DNA of 64,000 nucleotides from Psococerastis gibbosa (GCA_963971405.1 OZ020488.1:22277089-22341088); one strand, 5' to 3'. Positions 20,164 through 31,551 are shown, counted from the first letter of the stretch. A program made the numbers and translations. Notes: generated from the letters alone by a model not told the origin.

Positions 20164-21408
20164 TCAAGAAGTTTATAAGGAGTTTGTTTGGGCTAAGTTT
20201 AAATGATGTATGTGGTTTTTAAAAACAAATCAAATGAACCTTTTTCGTACAGAAATCCCATTAGCCTTCTGGCTACATACATGGAGCTATTTAATATGTT
20301 TATAAATATATTTTATATTCACTGTATATACAAAATAGGTCCATAGAATAATACAGGATACAGTAATGTCTCCGTCTATCTAAACTTTCAAATTTAGGCT
20401 TGGCTAGGATAGTATAGGTAGAAAACATTATATTATAACATGACCCGTACCCATAGCCATTCACGATATTTCTACAATAGGTACTGATGTGTGTAGTCTG
20501 TTACTAAGGCAACCCGCAGGCTATACATGCCTATTTTGAAGTTTTGAATGGGACAGTCTATCTTTCAACCTATTTGTCCCACTGTCCCAACTCCCAAAAG
20601 GGAGGGTCAAGACGCAAAAATGTACTGATACCGCCAATGTATCCGAATTAAAAAGGGATTAGCTAAAAATATTAAAAGACAAACCCATTCTTAAAAGACA
20701 CACAGTGAAGGACGTGATGAATCTCGCAGACAAAACATATTCTGATTTCTGAGCTTAATGATTGTAGCATTCTGTGACACAAAATAGTACTGCATCAGAA
20801 GGCAACGTGAAACCACTGCATTACTATTCGCTATAGTATAATCAATATCCATGATGATCCCTAATCTTCGATAGAAGAGACATTTAAAGAAGAAGACTGC
20901 ATAAAACTGCAATTTTGGTTTGAAAGAAGTCAACAAATTTTTTTTGCAAAATTGGAACCTAATAGTGACAATAAGACCAAGTGACCCGTTTTGAGACAGC
21001 AAGACAACGACATTTGTTCACAGTCAGCGAAGATTGACGGGAACCACTTGACAAACTGCCCCCAGTTTCAGAATACCACAGCTACAGGCAGATAACTTAC
21101 GGACGGTTGGACAGCCAAGGACAAGGAATAAATAAAAAGGAAAGTTGAGGTAAATAATTGTAAATGGTCACATTATACTAAATGGATAACGACCATGTTC
21201 ACTCACAGTGCGGCCGTGATTTGGCCAAAGCACGACTACCCTTCTCAGAGCAACAATCTCCGTCAAGGTTAAAATTGCAATGATAATCGCCAATCTACTC
21301 TAGACTCTAGAAAAGGCGTATAAAGAAAAATACCAACAAGGTTTAACAAAAACATTCTACCGGTATGCGTCACATGCTTGCAATGTTATTCTTGAAAAAA
21401 TAACTTAC
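20164..21408. other. No established gene; possible intron 3' of the 21.4-21.7 kb exon
   Basis: A minus-strand stretch at about 20960-21086 follows an acceptor-like ATCTGCCTGTAG and stays open for about 40 codons, but its phase does not join the 21409-21714 exon. The 103-codon minus-strand ORF at 20691-21002 has no recognisable features. Neither is accepted as a gene. Confidence 0.3.
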
Positions 21409-21714
21409 TCTGTGAGCGTTTATCAGTTGTTTCTTCCTTGCGATGATCTTGCAGTTGGTTTGGAAAAGGAGTCAGGTCACTAAAAGCAGATGTTGCAGCC
21501 AGGTACCCTCCTCGGTCCTGCAGAGCGGCTTTCGCCTTTTCGACACTTTGCTTCAACTGTTCGAAAGTAGATGAGTTGCATGCGAACCGGTACGCACAAC
21601 CCGCCCAGTCTCCGCCACCCACATTCATACATTCTTCAGTCTTGATACCAGTCGCACGTTTTAAGTCTAATGCGCTCTGATACGAGCATGAACTTTCGTA
21701 CATTCTATGTAAAT
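21409..21714 (-). CDS. Orphan exon, cysteine-containing, unrecognised
   Basis: Minus-strand acceptor-like TTTACAG precedes 21714 (an alternative AG at 21705 is ten bases further in), and a consensus donor CACAGA/GTAAGTTA follows 21409. The frame is open across about 100 codons. An ATG at 21703 could be an internal Met or the start. The peptide is complex and looks coded: CSYQSALDLKRATGIKTEEC, MNVGGGDWAGCAYRFAC, then an amphipathic helix-like FEQLKQSVEKAKAALQD and a polar tail. There are four cysteines within the first 42 residues. The exon leaves one base over. I do not recognise the family; the cysteine spacing is not Ly6. It lies 1.7 kb upstream (minus sense) of the Ly6 gene but need not belong to it. 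Confidence 0.55.
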
Positions 21715-23108
21715 CTGTAAATCTATATTTAAAAATCAGAAGCTTTAATGTCGTCTTCGAATTACTGCAAATTCCTGTAAGTGTGAAACCGGTAAAATCA
21801 CTAAAATCTAGGGTCGCGATACCGTATTATTAAACAATCTGGTACATTTTCCAGAAAACTCTTAAATTAAATGTCAGGCTAAATTTGTAAAAAATTTCTG
21901 GGAGACTCTATGAAAAGGACATTCCGAAATATTTATTATACTATATAAATTAGGTGATTTGTAGTTAGCTGTACGACGTACATGCAGTAACTATCTTCAT
22001 GTCAACGTCGGTATGCGATTTGTGAAGACAATTAGACCTACGCTAGACGACTTGAAGGATTCATTTACTTTCACCCCCTTTTTCTCACCTTAGTAGGATA
22101 CCGTATGTCTAAAACATGTACCTAGTATATATTCCATCAAAGTGGAAATATACCTACACTTTTTGGGATGAATTTATGATTAATTTTCAATTTGGTGTTT
22201 ATTATTGTAAGGTACCTACTTATAGGTATAACCATCAGGTTTACAAAAAGCCCTCGCTCATGAAAATGGTCGATTTACTGTTAAGCAAGTCAAATCACTT
22301 TTCATCTTACTGAATGAACCCGTGGAATATTAGGGAATATTACAGCATTTACTATGCCTACTGTGGAGTAAATGAGGCCTACATATAACCATGTATAATA
22401 CAAAAGGCTCCAACTAAATTTGCTGGAGTTTTTTGCTAAAACGTTGCTGCTGATAAGTTTGGTCCCGTAGAACCCATTTTTACATCTTATCTCTTCCTCT
22501 CAGCTCAAGGGCCCAGGGGACAGCCATTTGTTTCAAAGGGTCACATATTTCTCATTTTTTATCAGTTTTCCGGGAAACTGAGTGCGACCACTAGAGATGC
22601 TTGTGCCCATCACATATTTCAGTCCCCCTCCCTACAGATTACATTCCATTTACCCTATGCCAGCAGTTATTATCATTCAAGATAACTTTTCCCTTGTGGT
22701 TTTTAATAATATATAGTATTTTCTTTTTATAAAACAATTTTGAAATGAAATTTTCCTGAAATCTGATTTTAATAAGCTACCTCGTAAAATTTTATGGACT
22801 TTCATTTTATCTAAAATGCTTGAACATTGTAAATACTGATACAGCACTAGTACCTAGTTATAACTAAAGAGACACATTTTTTGCGTTTCTGTCAATGTTC
22901 CGTCATGCAAATAATTTTGGTGAGAAATTTCAAAATGCATACTGAAAAATCGCGATCCCATCACCCAAACTTATCTTATATAAACTTATCACATAGGTCA
23001 GGTACATATCGTAGTTCGCTTTATACTTAGATTTAGGACAGACCGTATCTCTTAAACTGAGAAAAAAGAGGTTTGCCAGAACCAATTAGGTGTCTCCATA
23101 CGTGAAAA
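21715..23108. other. No recognised feature
   Basis: AT-rich sequence; the short plus-strand frame at 22116-22313 lacks coding character. Confidence 0.3.
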
Positions 23109-23417
23109 TCACTTTAATTCTTGTCTCAAGAAAGAGAAGTTGCTTGCAAATTCGCGTCTTGAGCCGTGACTTTCATTGAGATTCATGTAAACAGCAACAT
23201 CCACATTTCCGGTGTTTTGCCTAAAGCAAGAGCCCTCAACTTCTTGGGATTGGGATGTTAAGACATAAAGTGTCTTAAGGTGCCTTGTCACAAGGATTTT
23301 GCAGCTCAAGACTTTGATGGAGTTACACATATTGCAGCAATGAGCATGAGTCGTTTTGCCAAGCAAAATGAGTCCAAATACACTTCTTACGTCTTTTCCC
23401 TCCTCTCCGCAGTGTAC
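23109..23417 (-). CDS. Possible exon or pseudogene, weak Ly6-like start
   Basis: A minus-strand frame is open from a stop at 23418 to TAA at 23109, about 102 codons, without an in-frame ATG at the front. It contains VFGLILLGKTTHAHCCNMC, like a signal peptide followed by a Cxx(C)xxC opening, then GSCFRQNTGNVDVAVYM. The closing CxC..CN of Ly6 proteins is absent, so if related it is partial. It shares its strand with the two Ly6 genes. Evidence is thin. Confidence 0.2.
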   Translation of the reverse strand, partial: VHCGEEGKDVRSVFGLILLGKTTHAHCCNMCNSIKVLSCKILVTRHLKTLYVLTSQSQEVEGSCFRQNTGNVDVAVYMNLNESHGSRREFASNFSFLRQELK

Positions 23418-23418
23418 C

Positions 23419-24074
23419 TATAGTTTTAATAAAATTAATAATTCATTCATGGCTAATAAGTAGTAGAGTATTGGGAAGAAATTTGCAAAAATTAGCAATG
23501 AAATCATTGGTTACCATTGCTTGAAAGAAATAGGCTGTTTGAAGAAGAAGAAAATCAGTTAGTTACCTAGGATCGCATCGTTTCAGAAATGAAAGTACCT
23601 ACTTCAGGTCCAAGTCTCAAAATACTCATAGGTAGTTATTACATACTGCTATACTTTGAAGGAGTTATGCGATAACTCTCGTATCGATAAATCATTAATC
23701 TTTATTTTCTGATACATTAGCAAGGGACGATTGATAGCCTTATCCCATCTACTCGTAAATATTACCTATCTCACCCCCATTAGATTCTTTAATCTTTTTT
23801 ACATTTAAGATGCGGTAGATTTTACCTGCAGGCTGCTGCAGTACAATTTTGATTACTGATATGATCATATCTGCTTTAGGTCTACTGTACAATCTCGTTC
23901 CTCTTCTATTGCCCATGACAGGCGATAATCATGACACAAATTTTCAGAAGTCTGATGAAAGAAATACCTTTTTTAATTTTTTAAAGAAACATTTACAATA
24001 TGTTGCACTACCAACCCACTTCTAAAACCTACTGTACCTACTGTAGGTACCTATTATACAATGTAATACACTTT
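23419..24074. other. No recognised feature
   Basis: AT-rich sequence with no supported exon, repeat family or RNA. Confidence 0.3.
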
Positions 24075-24372
24075 TTTTTAGCCGTTTTTTGAGTGTATGA
24101 GCTAGGGATAAACCCCAAAAACGAGTTAACCCAAATTAAGAAAAATATCCCTAGACATGATTTCTTTTTTTACCTGCATGCTGAATTTTACTGAAATCAA
24201 TTGATTAGTTTGCCTACAAAGTACAAATGGACGGACAGGCAGACAGACAGGTTCCTGGGACCGCAATACGTGTAGACCTGTTGAAATCTCGAAATCGAAA
24301 ATTTAGACCATCACAAACCTTTACTTATGCTAACGAATAACCGTATAAATATGAAAGCAATAAACATTAAAT
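24075..24372 (+). repeat. Family X, 3' portion
   Basis: It keeps the family X order AGCCGTTTTTTGAG, AACCCCAAAAACGAGTTA, GCATGCTGAATTTTACTGAA, a short (CAGA)n, TTCCTGGGACCGCAATACG and ATCACAAACCTTTACTTATG. It lacks the first 500 bp. Confidence 0.65.
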
Positions 24373-24478
24373 TGGGGTACCCGGGTACTGTGGATAAAAT
24401 GACGTCTTGAAGTTTGTTTACATACTGAATTTATTACTTTATACTTTGATTTCTATACTTTTCCCACTTTACCACAGG

Positions 24479-24513
24479 TATGAGAGTTGGCCTTGTCATA
24501 ATATGGTCCAGAG
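24479..24513 (+). other. Strong acceptor-like site followed by a possible 35-bp microexon
   Basis: TACTTTTCCCACTTTACCACAG ends at 24478 with a good pyrimidine tract; 35 bases later GAGAT/GTAATT could be a donor. The open frame in between is short (MRVGLVIIWSRD). The acceptor is better than the exon and it may be chance. Confidence 0.15.
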
Positions 24514-24739
24514 ATGTAATTTTTTTTATTTAATTTTTGTAGAACATGAAATCCAACGTTCGTAAGGCAACGTACCAACTTTAGGTGAATAATAGAAAAG
24601 GATATTTTTCATTTTTTATTTGAAAAAAAAGGTTAATCACATGTAAACAATTGATGAATGAATGTTTCGGATTGACCTATTCAGTATTTACTTTCTACTT
24701 CGATTTCTATACTTCGAGCGGGTTTCAATAATATAAATA

Positions 24740-25024
24740 ATTCTTTAAGTGTCATTACACCATCCCGTGGTTGGAGACCGCTATGAATATGGCTGCAAGT
24801 GTAGCCTGCACAAGAGAAGTACGCAATTTGACGGGGAAACCAGTGATAAGTGTAGCCTGCACAAGCTAAGTACAGAGTTTTTGACCGGGTCCAGGTATCC
24901 GTTCTGCTATGCTGCAATGTGTAAGACTTGGATATTTTTTGCGTTGGTACATATCTCTGATAGTTGACTTATGGTTAACGGGCGCCTCGTAAGGCATATT
25001 ATGGCTCCCGCCGCTCCAGTTAAT
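24740..25024 (-). repeat. Family K repeat, copy 2
   Basis: Reverse complement of 6216-6480, and better preserved. Landmarks on the plus strand are CCCGTGGTTGGAGACCGCTA, TGTAGCCTGCACAAG (twice, at about 24801 and 24853), TGCTGCAATGTGTAAGACTT and TATGGTTAACGGGCGCCTC. The two overlapping short ORFs are shadows of the repeat. Confidence 0.75.
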
Positions 25025-25137
25025 GTATCTTTATGCATTAAACGAATCAAATCGCGAGTATAATAAATTTAGATAAATAATACAAACATGCTGCTGTTGT
25101 TCTCTTAAGATACGGGTTTGCAAGTTAAGGTGTACTA

Positions 25138-25311
25138 TTGGCTCGGATCAAGTACCTACGAATATTCCATGATAGCAGAATCGCCCAATAAGTTATTTTG
25201 TACAAATTAAAAAAAGGAATGCAGCAAAGTTATTCTCTGATGCTCTCCACACATGACTGATAGGGCGATTCTGCATACGTGGAACAATCATGGGAACTTG
25301 ATCCGAGCCAA
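25138..25311. mobile_element. Short inverted-repeat MITE, ~174 bp
   Basis: TTGGCTCGGATCAAG at 25138 mirrors CTTGATCCGAGCCAA at 25297. A second inner pair, GCAGAATCGCCC and GGGCGATTCTGC, follows on each side. Only one copy was seen, and no clean target duplication. Confidence 0.6.
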
Positions 25312-25325
25312 CTGTAATGTATTGT

Positions 25326-26180
25326 ATTATTGCTTTCCAATTTATACGTAGTATAAGGAAAGCTTTCTGATGGTCAAACTTTCCGACTCCGAGTTTTCAA
25401 CGGATTTACAAGTTTTGAGGTCCCAGGAATCCAAAGACGTGGTTTTTACGAAATGTCTGTTTGTCTGTCTGTCTGTTCATCGATTTCCAGGCAAATTACT
25501 CAGTCGATTTTGATGAAATTTGGCATGTAGGTTTACAAAAATCATACCTCGGGATTATTTTTTTATTTTGGGCTAACTCAATTGAGGGGGGGTTTTATTA
25601 TCAAAAAACTAAAAAAAAAACGCCTAAAAAAATTATTTCTCCAAAACAGCTCCAACGATTTCTTTTAAATTCACATAGATTGTAGTCGTTATTAATATTA
25701 ACGAAATGCGTGGGGTCACTTGCCCCTTGATAGGTTGCTTCTGGGGATAAAAAAATAAAAATGACTAAATTTTAATGAAAAATGACTAAAAAATAATTTT
25801 TCGAAACCTTTCTATCGGTGATTTCTATCTTCAGGCATATTTTAGGTGTTAAATTGAGTAGCAAAACCGGACAGGTTTCCCAAAAAACTATTTGGTTCTG
25901 TGCAAAAAATTATTTTTTGTAAAAATTATAGAAAATTCATTATTTTTTATTGCCATTATTACTGTGTGATAATGTATTGGTCTGACCTATCTAGAGTTGA
26001 CCTCATCACCTCCAGTGACGTCAGGTGGACACCCCCCCCCCCCCCCCCCCCCCGGGATATCCGAAATTTAACCATAGGAAAATTATTAACCATGAAATTA
26101 CTCATTTTCTCCATCTACTAATTTAATTGATAGGTTAAATTGGAAAGCATGTTCGAGTAAACTCGGACCGGTTCCTTGTA
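25326..26180 (-). repeat. Family X repeat, full-length copy 2
   Basis: Minus orientation, from TTGCTTTCCAATTTATACG to AACTCGGACCGGTTC. A 22-nt C run lies at 26032-26053, at the same place as the G run in plus-oriented copies. CTGTCTGTCTGTC marks the (CAGA)n segment at about 25460. Confidence 0.85.
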
Positions 26181-26400
26181 TTAGCGGTTCCGTAGCGCTT
26201 TAGTAGCCAACAAAAACATTGAAGAATACAATAATTAAAATAAATAATTACAGACAAGTGTGTTGACGCAGTAAGTAAGTAAAGTAAGTAAAGCACTGAA
26301 ACTCGAAATGAGGTATACCGGTACTATATTTGTCGGTACTTGAGGTTAGTGTACAAATCATTGGCTTATAACCTTAACGTATAACTTTACTATACTCTGC

Positions 26401-26793
26401 TTTAAGAGGATATGCTACGTAGAAAATTGGCACCCCAAAATTAAATACTCTTTATTTTTTATTTAATTAACTCAGCAAGTTATTAAAAATTTAGCTCATC
26501 TAAGTTGTAGAAGACTACTTCGTGCATCATATAATTGGGTATTTTTACTTTTCGGTTTTGTAGTTCTTCCCAAAATCCCAGAATAGGCGAAATTTTAGTT
26601 CTGACTGGTATTTATGAAAGAACTAAGGTACCAAAAATTTAATATTTCCTATTATATTATATGAAGTAGTCTTCTACAACTTCCATGAGCCAAATCCTTA
26701 ATGACTTGCTTTGTTAATTAAATAAAAAAAATAAAAAGTCATAAAAACAACCAATTTTGGGGTGCTCATTTTCTACGTAGCATGTCCACTTAA
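26401..26793. mobile_element. Family P palindromic MITE, copy 1
   Basis: TTTAAGAGGATATGCTACG at 26401 and its inverse CGTAGCATGTCCACTTAAA at 26776 are terminal inverted repeats of about 45 bp, continuing through GAAAATTGGCACCCCAAAAT. Inner arms are also symmetrical (AAGACTACTTCGTGCATCAT and ATATGAAGTAGTCTTCTACA). Related copies lie at 30366-30778 and 60533-60970. Confidence 0.8.
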
Positions 26794-28490
26794 ACATTTT
26801 CGTTTCGGAAAATACCATTTCTGGGACCACCCTCAGCCATCTCTTGAAAGAATTCTCAGGTGCAGAGTTTATATTTTCTTAACGGAATTTATAGTAAATA
26901 ACAACTGACATATTACGCACAGCACAATAGCTAGGTACCTACTAATTTAATGTTATGAATTTAAAAAGTTTTTCGTCGTGAAGTGCCCTAATAAGTGCTA
27001 TTAGTACATGGTCGATTTCAGACCGAGAAATTTAAACACCTGTGTTGTCTTTCCTTCTTGTAATAACCTTTTTATCTAAAACATATTTTACATTATTACT
27101 GTAACGCTATATTAGGAACAGTTCCATTGAAATACCACGGCAGATCAAAAGTTACTGTAGGGTTGAAAATTAAGTCTTTGAAAGTGTTCATATACGTGAT
27201 CTACTGGGTAGTTTTAAAGTTTGGTAAGTTTAAAGTTGTACATGTTTCTTCCAACCCTTGCAATTACCAGCGACCATTCCCAATCGCGAAAATTGTGTCT
27301 TTTATTTATAATTTTGGAGATATGGTTGCATGGGTTTGTGGTAGTTTTGCCGCACACATGTCTGGACAATAGGGAAACTTATTCGCAAGGGTCACATTAG
27401 GGCTGTTAATTTCTTACTTTAAAATAGAATTTTTATTATATATAGCATGTTTCTATCACTTATCAACATCAATATTGCAGTCTATAACACCAGCAGTTAC
27501 GAATCAACGAACATTAAACACCCTATTAAATGTTAGCCATCTTGTGAATTATATATACAATAAATTGGGAAACAGGCACAGGAAATATTTTCACAAAACC
27601 TTTGGCTTAAAAAGCACGTTGGTGGTCCAAGTCACGCACTACTCATTTCCGGAATTCGAACTCGTGACTATCGGTCTGAAAGGCGGACGCGGAAATGTAG
27701 ACCTTTTGCTGTTGTAGGGGGCGGTGCCATCAAGTTGATAGCGGTGCTGAGTGGTGGTGAATCTGCTTATTCAGCAACCCCCGAACGTTGCTGACCCAGT
27801 GTGAATCCTACGCCGGAGGTTGAGATTCAATTACATCTTCATATTGGTTCCCGCCGTGCACCATATCAATTTCCTAAATTTAATATTCTTCCTTATTTAT
27901 GTAGTAAATTTAGGTTTTTAAGAAAACTATGCCAAAAAACTGTATGCACATAAAAGATGTTGTCTTATTCTAATGATTTGATGGTTGTTACTGTATACCG
28001 ACGGCATTGTTTATGTATCATTACAAATATTATGTTAATTAAAAAAATAAAAGGCCCATTTTTTGGATGTCTTCCCCTAACTTTATTAATTTCTTACCTA
28101 CTAGGCTGTTTGATCAAAAGTTTTTGAAGCTCTCTGTCATTCTGTACCTCAGCCCCCACTTCTTTTGAACTATCGAATTCCGTCTAGAGACACAATTCAA
28201 TAAAGGTATATCCCTCTGTGCGTATGGTGGCATAATAGGATGAGTCACAGAAAATAAAAATAAAATAAAAAATAAATAAATCGATTTAATAAAATACAAT
28301 GGATACTTTCTTTCTTAATTCACTTTTTGTTTGTTTAAATTTCTAGTTTCGCTGATTTATTCCACTTTGCCACAAGTAAGCTACACAGTATAGTATTTTA
28401 GAGCCCCTAATACCCCCAATATACAAAATATAATGAGGAATGTGGAATATAATAATATTGCATTATTAATAATTCGTGCTTCAGCAGCCT
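26794..28490. other. No established gene
   Basis: At 27473 the plus strand has an acceptor-like ATCAACATCAATATTGCAG followed by an open frame of about 80 codons (SITPAVTNQRTLNTLLNV and onward), but no donor and no recognised family. At about 27650-27690 the minus strand reads CACGAGTTCGAATTCC, a B-box-like sequence that may be part of a SINE. The remainder is AT-rich. Confidence 0.3.
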
Positions 28491-28492
28491 GC

Positions 28493-28664
28493 TGCCTGAT
28501 CGAGGCGATTATAATACCGGGGTTAAATAAATACCCTAGGATTATAACTGTAAACAAACAAATTTTGAATAGCACTTTCCATTAAAAAATTATCATGTTT
28601 ACATTTTTACTACCAGGGGATTAAATAAATACCGGTATTATAATCGCCTCGATCAGGCTGCAGA
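28493..28664. mobile_element. Family R MITE, ~170 bp, well-preserved palindrome
   Basis: GCAGCCTGCTGCCTGATCGA at 28490 mirrors TCGATCAGGCTGCAGATGC at 28650. The arms continue GGCGATTATAATACCGGGG and, with one change, the inverse. The centre TTTGAATAGCACTTTCCATT is shared with the other family R copies. Confidence 0.8.
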
Positions 28665-29395
28665 TGCAGCAAATTTCTTCTACAGACTGAACATTCGTCT
28701 AAATTCGTGTGGGCACTGTCACATTTACCCCGTTACCCGTGAAATGGTTCAGTAAAATTAACTTTCAGTGGAATTTTGGAAATCAGACACAGGCGAAAAG
28801 CAAGTAAGTTTCCACACGACCAGGGCCATTGAAATGATCTGTGAGCCTAGGTTCCAAGGTTAATTTAGTCCCTCACACCCCCCCCCCCACCACACACACA
28901 CACACACAAACTAGGATGTTATTTTGCGGAAGCCAAAAAAAAATTTAACCTTGCCGTAACCAGGGCATTCTGTATCCTCACACAGAGGGTGAGGACGGTG
29001 AGGTGACTCCCCCCTAAACATTTTATAGGGATACTAAAAGGTTATAATTTTTCTTTACTGTCTCAGTGACGGAAATTTTAAAAATGTATGTGTAAAAAAC
29101 ACGTTTATTAGTATTTTTAGTTGAAGTATTCCAACATAGAAAAGTTGTATTTTACGAATACCAATATTTATGATTTTTTTTTTCTTTTTGCAATACCCCT
29201 AGGTCATTGGCCCGATTGGACCGCCGTCTCTACTGCCCTGTAAACGCTTGACAATAGTGAAGACATTTCTTCCACAGCCGCTATAACTATTGTCAAATGG
29301 AAAGAAGTATACGGCATATAACTATTTCCAATGCCTGATTAAACTAGGTAAAATAGGTTTGATAGAGGACGGAAACAGGTGAAGGAAGTCAGGTC
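28665..29395. other. No gene; CA microsatellite
   Basis: Holds a C run plus (CA)n at about 28877-28908. Otherwise unassigned. Confidence 0.35.
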
Positions 29396-29510
29396 GATAT
29401 AGGGGCTCGCCATTCCAACCAAGTTCCGTTCCGATTGGCGTTCGCGTCGCGCATGCGTTGCACGACACGTTCGCCCCCTGCAACCCCCTATACGCGGTCC
29501 ATTGTCTCTT
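29396..29510. promoter_or_regulatory. CpG-rich promoter-like stretch with NRF1-type motif
   Basis: An island of CpG in AT-rich surroundings. GCGCATGCGT at 29449-29458 matches the NRF1/Ewg palindrome, and GATTGG (29433-29438) is an inverted CCAAT box 10 bp away. This pairing is common at animal housekeeping promoters. No adjoining first exon was recognised on either strand, so the target gene is unknown. Confidence 0.3.
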
Positions 29511-29784
29511 TCTTCAACCCTCCCTGTCCCCACCCTCCGGGCTTCCGCTTCTTAAGAAAATCTTTTTTCAAATTCCTTCCCATCACATTCCTTAATAAAT
29601 GATACTCTCTTTGTTTCCTGCTTCACTTTTCTCCAAACGCCTATCAATTAATTGAGTTTGTTTATGGTTATTTCATGCAAATTTATGTAATTGGCTTACT
29701 ACTGAATATTGATTATGTTATAGAATATTCTGAAGAATTAAGTGTATTCAAAACGCTATTCTTTAGAATAGAGCTATTATAGGG

Positions 29785-29964
29785 GAGACTTGTAGGGACG
29801 GATCCAGTACATTTTTATATTTTTATTGGGGGGGGGCGGGTATTTGTGGGTCAAAATAGGAAAACATATGTAGGATCGATTAAATCAGAGCGTAATAAAT
29901 TAATTTACAATAGGTTTACCAAATTTGGGGGGTTGTCCTCCCTGTATCCGTCCTTGGAAACTTG
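29785..29964. mobile_element. hAT MITE, 164 bp, with 8-bp duplication
   Basis: Element 29793-29956: it begins TAGGGACGGATCCAGTACA and ends, inverted, CAAGGACGGATACAGGGA. Flanks GAGACTTG (29785-29792) and GAAACTTG (29957-29964) match at 7 of 8. A G-rich run lies at about 29827. Confidence 0.75.
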
Positions 29965-29966
29965 TC

Positions 29967-30235
29967 TACGTTTTACTACTTTTTTTGGGGGTGCTTATTG
30001 TCGTAAGAATGTCAGAGGTACGCATGTCGCACAAAATGTAAAAAGCAAGCATGACGGGGAAAAAGACTGCAGGGTCGTCCACACAACCACTGGAAGGACG
30101 AACTAGAAACCGACCTCCTCGACTTGGGAGTCCGTAGATAGTGAAGGGTCGTACAAAACCGAGATGATTGGAAGAGTGTTGTTGAGCAAGGTCTGTTGAG
30201 CCAGAAGAAGAAGTATATTTATTTTGGTACCTTTT
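29967..30235 (+). pseudogene. LINE C-terminal fragment
   Basis: From about 30070 the plus strand encodes GRPHNHWKDELETDLLDLG, two stops, then RVVQNRDDWKSVVEQGLL and SQKKK: the W..DL..LGV....A.DR..W ending of insect LINE ORFs. The same ending is found in minus orientation at 53755-53945 (KDELETDLRDL, RVVQNRDDWRSAVEQAK), so the two copies belong to one family. 5'-truncated and dead. Confidence 0.75.
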
Positions 30236-30365
30236 ACAGTTTGAAATATCGCATTTTATGTTGTTTTACAGTTTTGATGAGCAGATAAAACTGATTTAGA
30301 TGTTAAATCTCAATAATTATGAATGATTGCCTAGAAAGTTTATAGAAATTCATAATGAAACAAGC

Positions 30366-30778
30366 TTTAAGAGGATATGCTACGTAGAAAATAATTGGCA
30401 CCCCGTAATTAAAAAATTAAAAAATAAAATAAATAATTAAATTGGCTACATTTCATTTTTATTTCATTAACTTAGCCAGTTGTAAAAAATTTGACCCAAG
30501 CTATAGAAGACTACTTCGTGCATCATATTATCGGGTATTTTTACTTTTCGGTTTTGTAGTTTTGCCAAAAATTCCATTTTACGCCAAATTCTAGTCCCCA
30601 ATGCTTTTAATGAAAGAATTAAGGTACAAAAAATTTAATATTTCCTATTATATTATGCATGAAGTTGGTAGTCTTCTACAACTTACATGAGCCAAATCTT
30701 TAATAACTTGTGTAATGGTAAAACGCCATTTTATTTATTTATTTATTAAATAAAAAATAAGAAGTCAATAAAAACAAC
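30366..30778. mobile_element. Family P MITE, copy 2, right end lost
   Basis: Starts CTTTAAGAGGATATGCTACG and follows the 26401 copy to AAGTCAATAAAAACAACC, where the right terminus is replaced by the truncated MITE at 30783. Confidence 0.7.
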
Positions 30779-30782
30779 CGGC

Positions 30783-30905
30783 GTGTATTTCACTGGTGAA
30801 TCATTTGTGATTAGTTGAGATTTTTGTTTTTAAGGACACTATTATGTAGATACTTAACTTATCTATAATAAATTAAGTTATAATATGGATTATGGTAGCA
30901 GCCTA
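30783..30905. mobile_element. Half of a 7709-type MITE
   Basis: TTTGTGATTAGTTGAGATTT, ACTATTATGTAGATACTTA, TAAATTAAGTTATAATATGG and GGTAGCAGCC match the left arm of the 7709-7971 element. The right arm is missing. Confidence 0.7.
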
Positions 30906-31550
30906 CTCACATCATTCTGCCACTTCTCCCTCGACGTCGCCTTTTTCATCCAGTTACAAACGTTCAGGTGACAATTAATTGAGAAAATAGTCACACAAAA
31001 ATAAAAAATAAATACTATATAATTATAAAGCACATGCATGTACGTGTATTATAGCCTATTTAATTATTATTACTTATTAAGCACTGTTTAGCGTTAAGAA
31101 TGCTAAAAAACACACCAAAAAGCAGAATACAATAGAAATACGTATCAAATTAATACCCATTGCTCAGTTTATGTATTGCATGATTTAAATACACTACACA
31201 TGAACCTCTTTGAGAAAAAGAGGTAAAGGAAAACCATTCTAAACCACCCATGACTTCCGCACACACACGCCGACCGGCGCAAATACTCAAAAGAGTCCCG
31301 CACCTTAAAAAAAAAGGTAAAGGCTGTTGAAAAAAATACATAGAGTGAAATAGACAATTACCAATGTGCTGGGCGCAGAAAAAATTAAACGTCCGGGATC
31401 TTACTAAATACTGAAAGGCATAACATCAATAATACGTTTCACATAAAGGCTAGTGTGTTAGATATTTAAAGGCTGGTTTTATGGATCTCAAACACCAACC
31501 ACACTCTTCAACAAAAAAGTTTCATTTTCCAGTTATAAAACAAACTTTTC
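30906..31550. other. No gene; 45-bp sequence shared with 57118
   Basis: At 31258-31312 the minus strand reads GTGCGGGACTCTTTTGAGTA and TTTGCGCCGGTCGGCGTGTG, recurring with few changes at 57118-57165. The two overlapping minus-strand ORFs here are not supported. Confidence 0.35.
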
Positions 31551-31551
31551 T

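Noticed and set aside
20960-21086. Open stretch after an acceptor-like AG, downstream of the 21.4 kb exon
   Set aside because: The phase is incompatible with joining the 21409-21714 exon and no donor or stop context makes it convincing.
28381-28575. 64-codon hydrophobic minus-strand ORF resembling a membrane peptide
   Set aside because: Its N-terminal half is the family R MITE, so the hydrophobicity is due to AT-rich repeat DNA.
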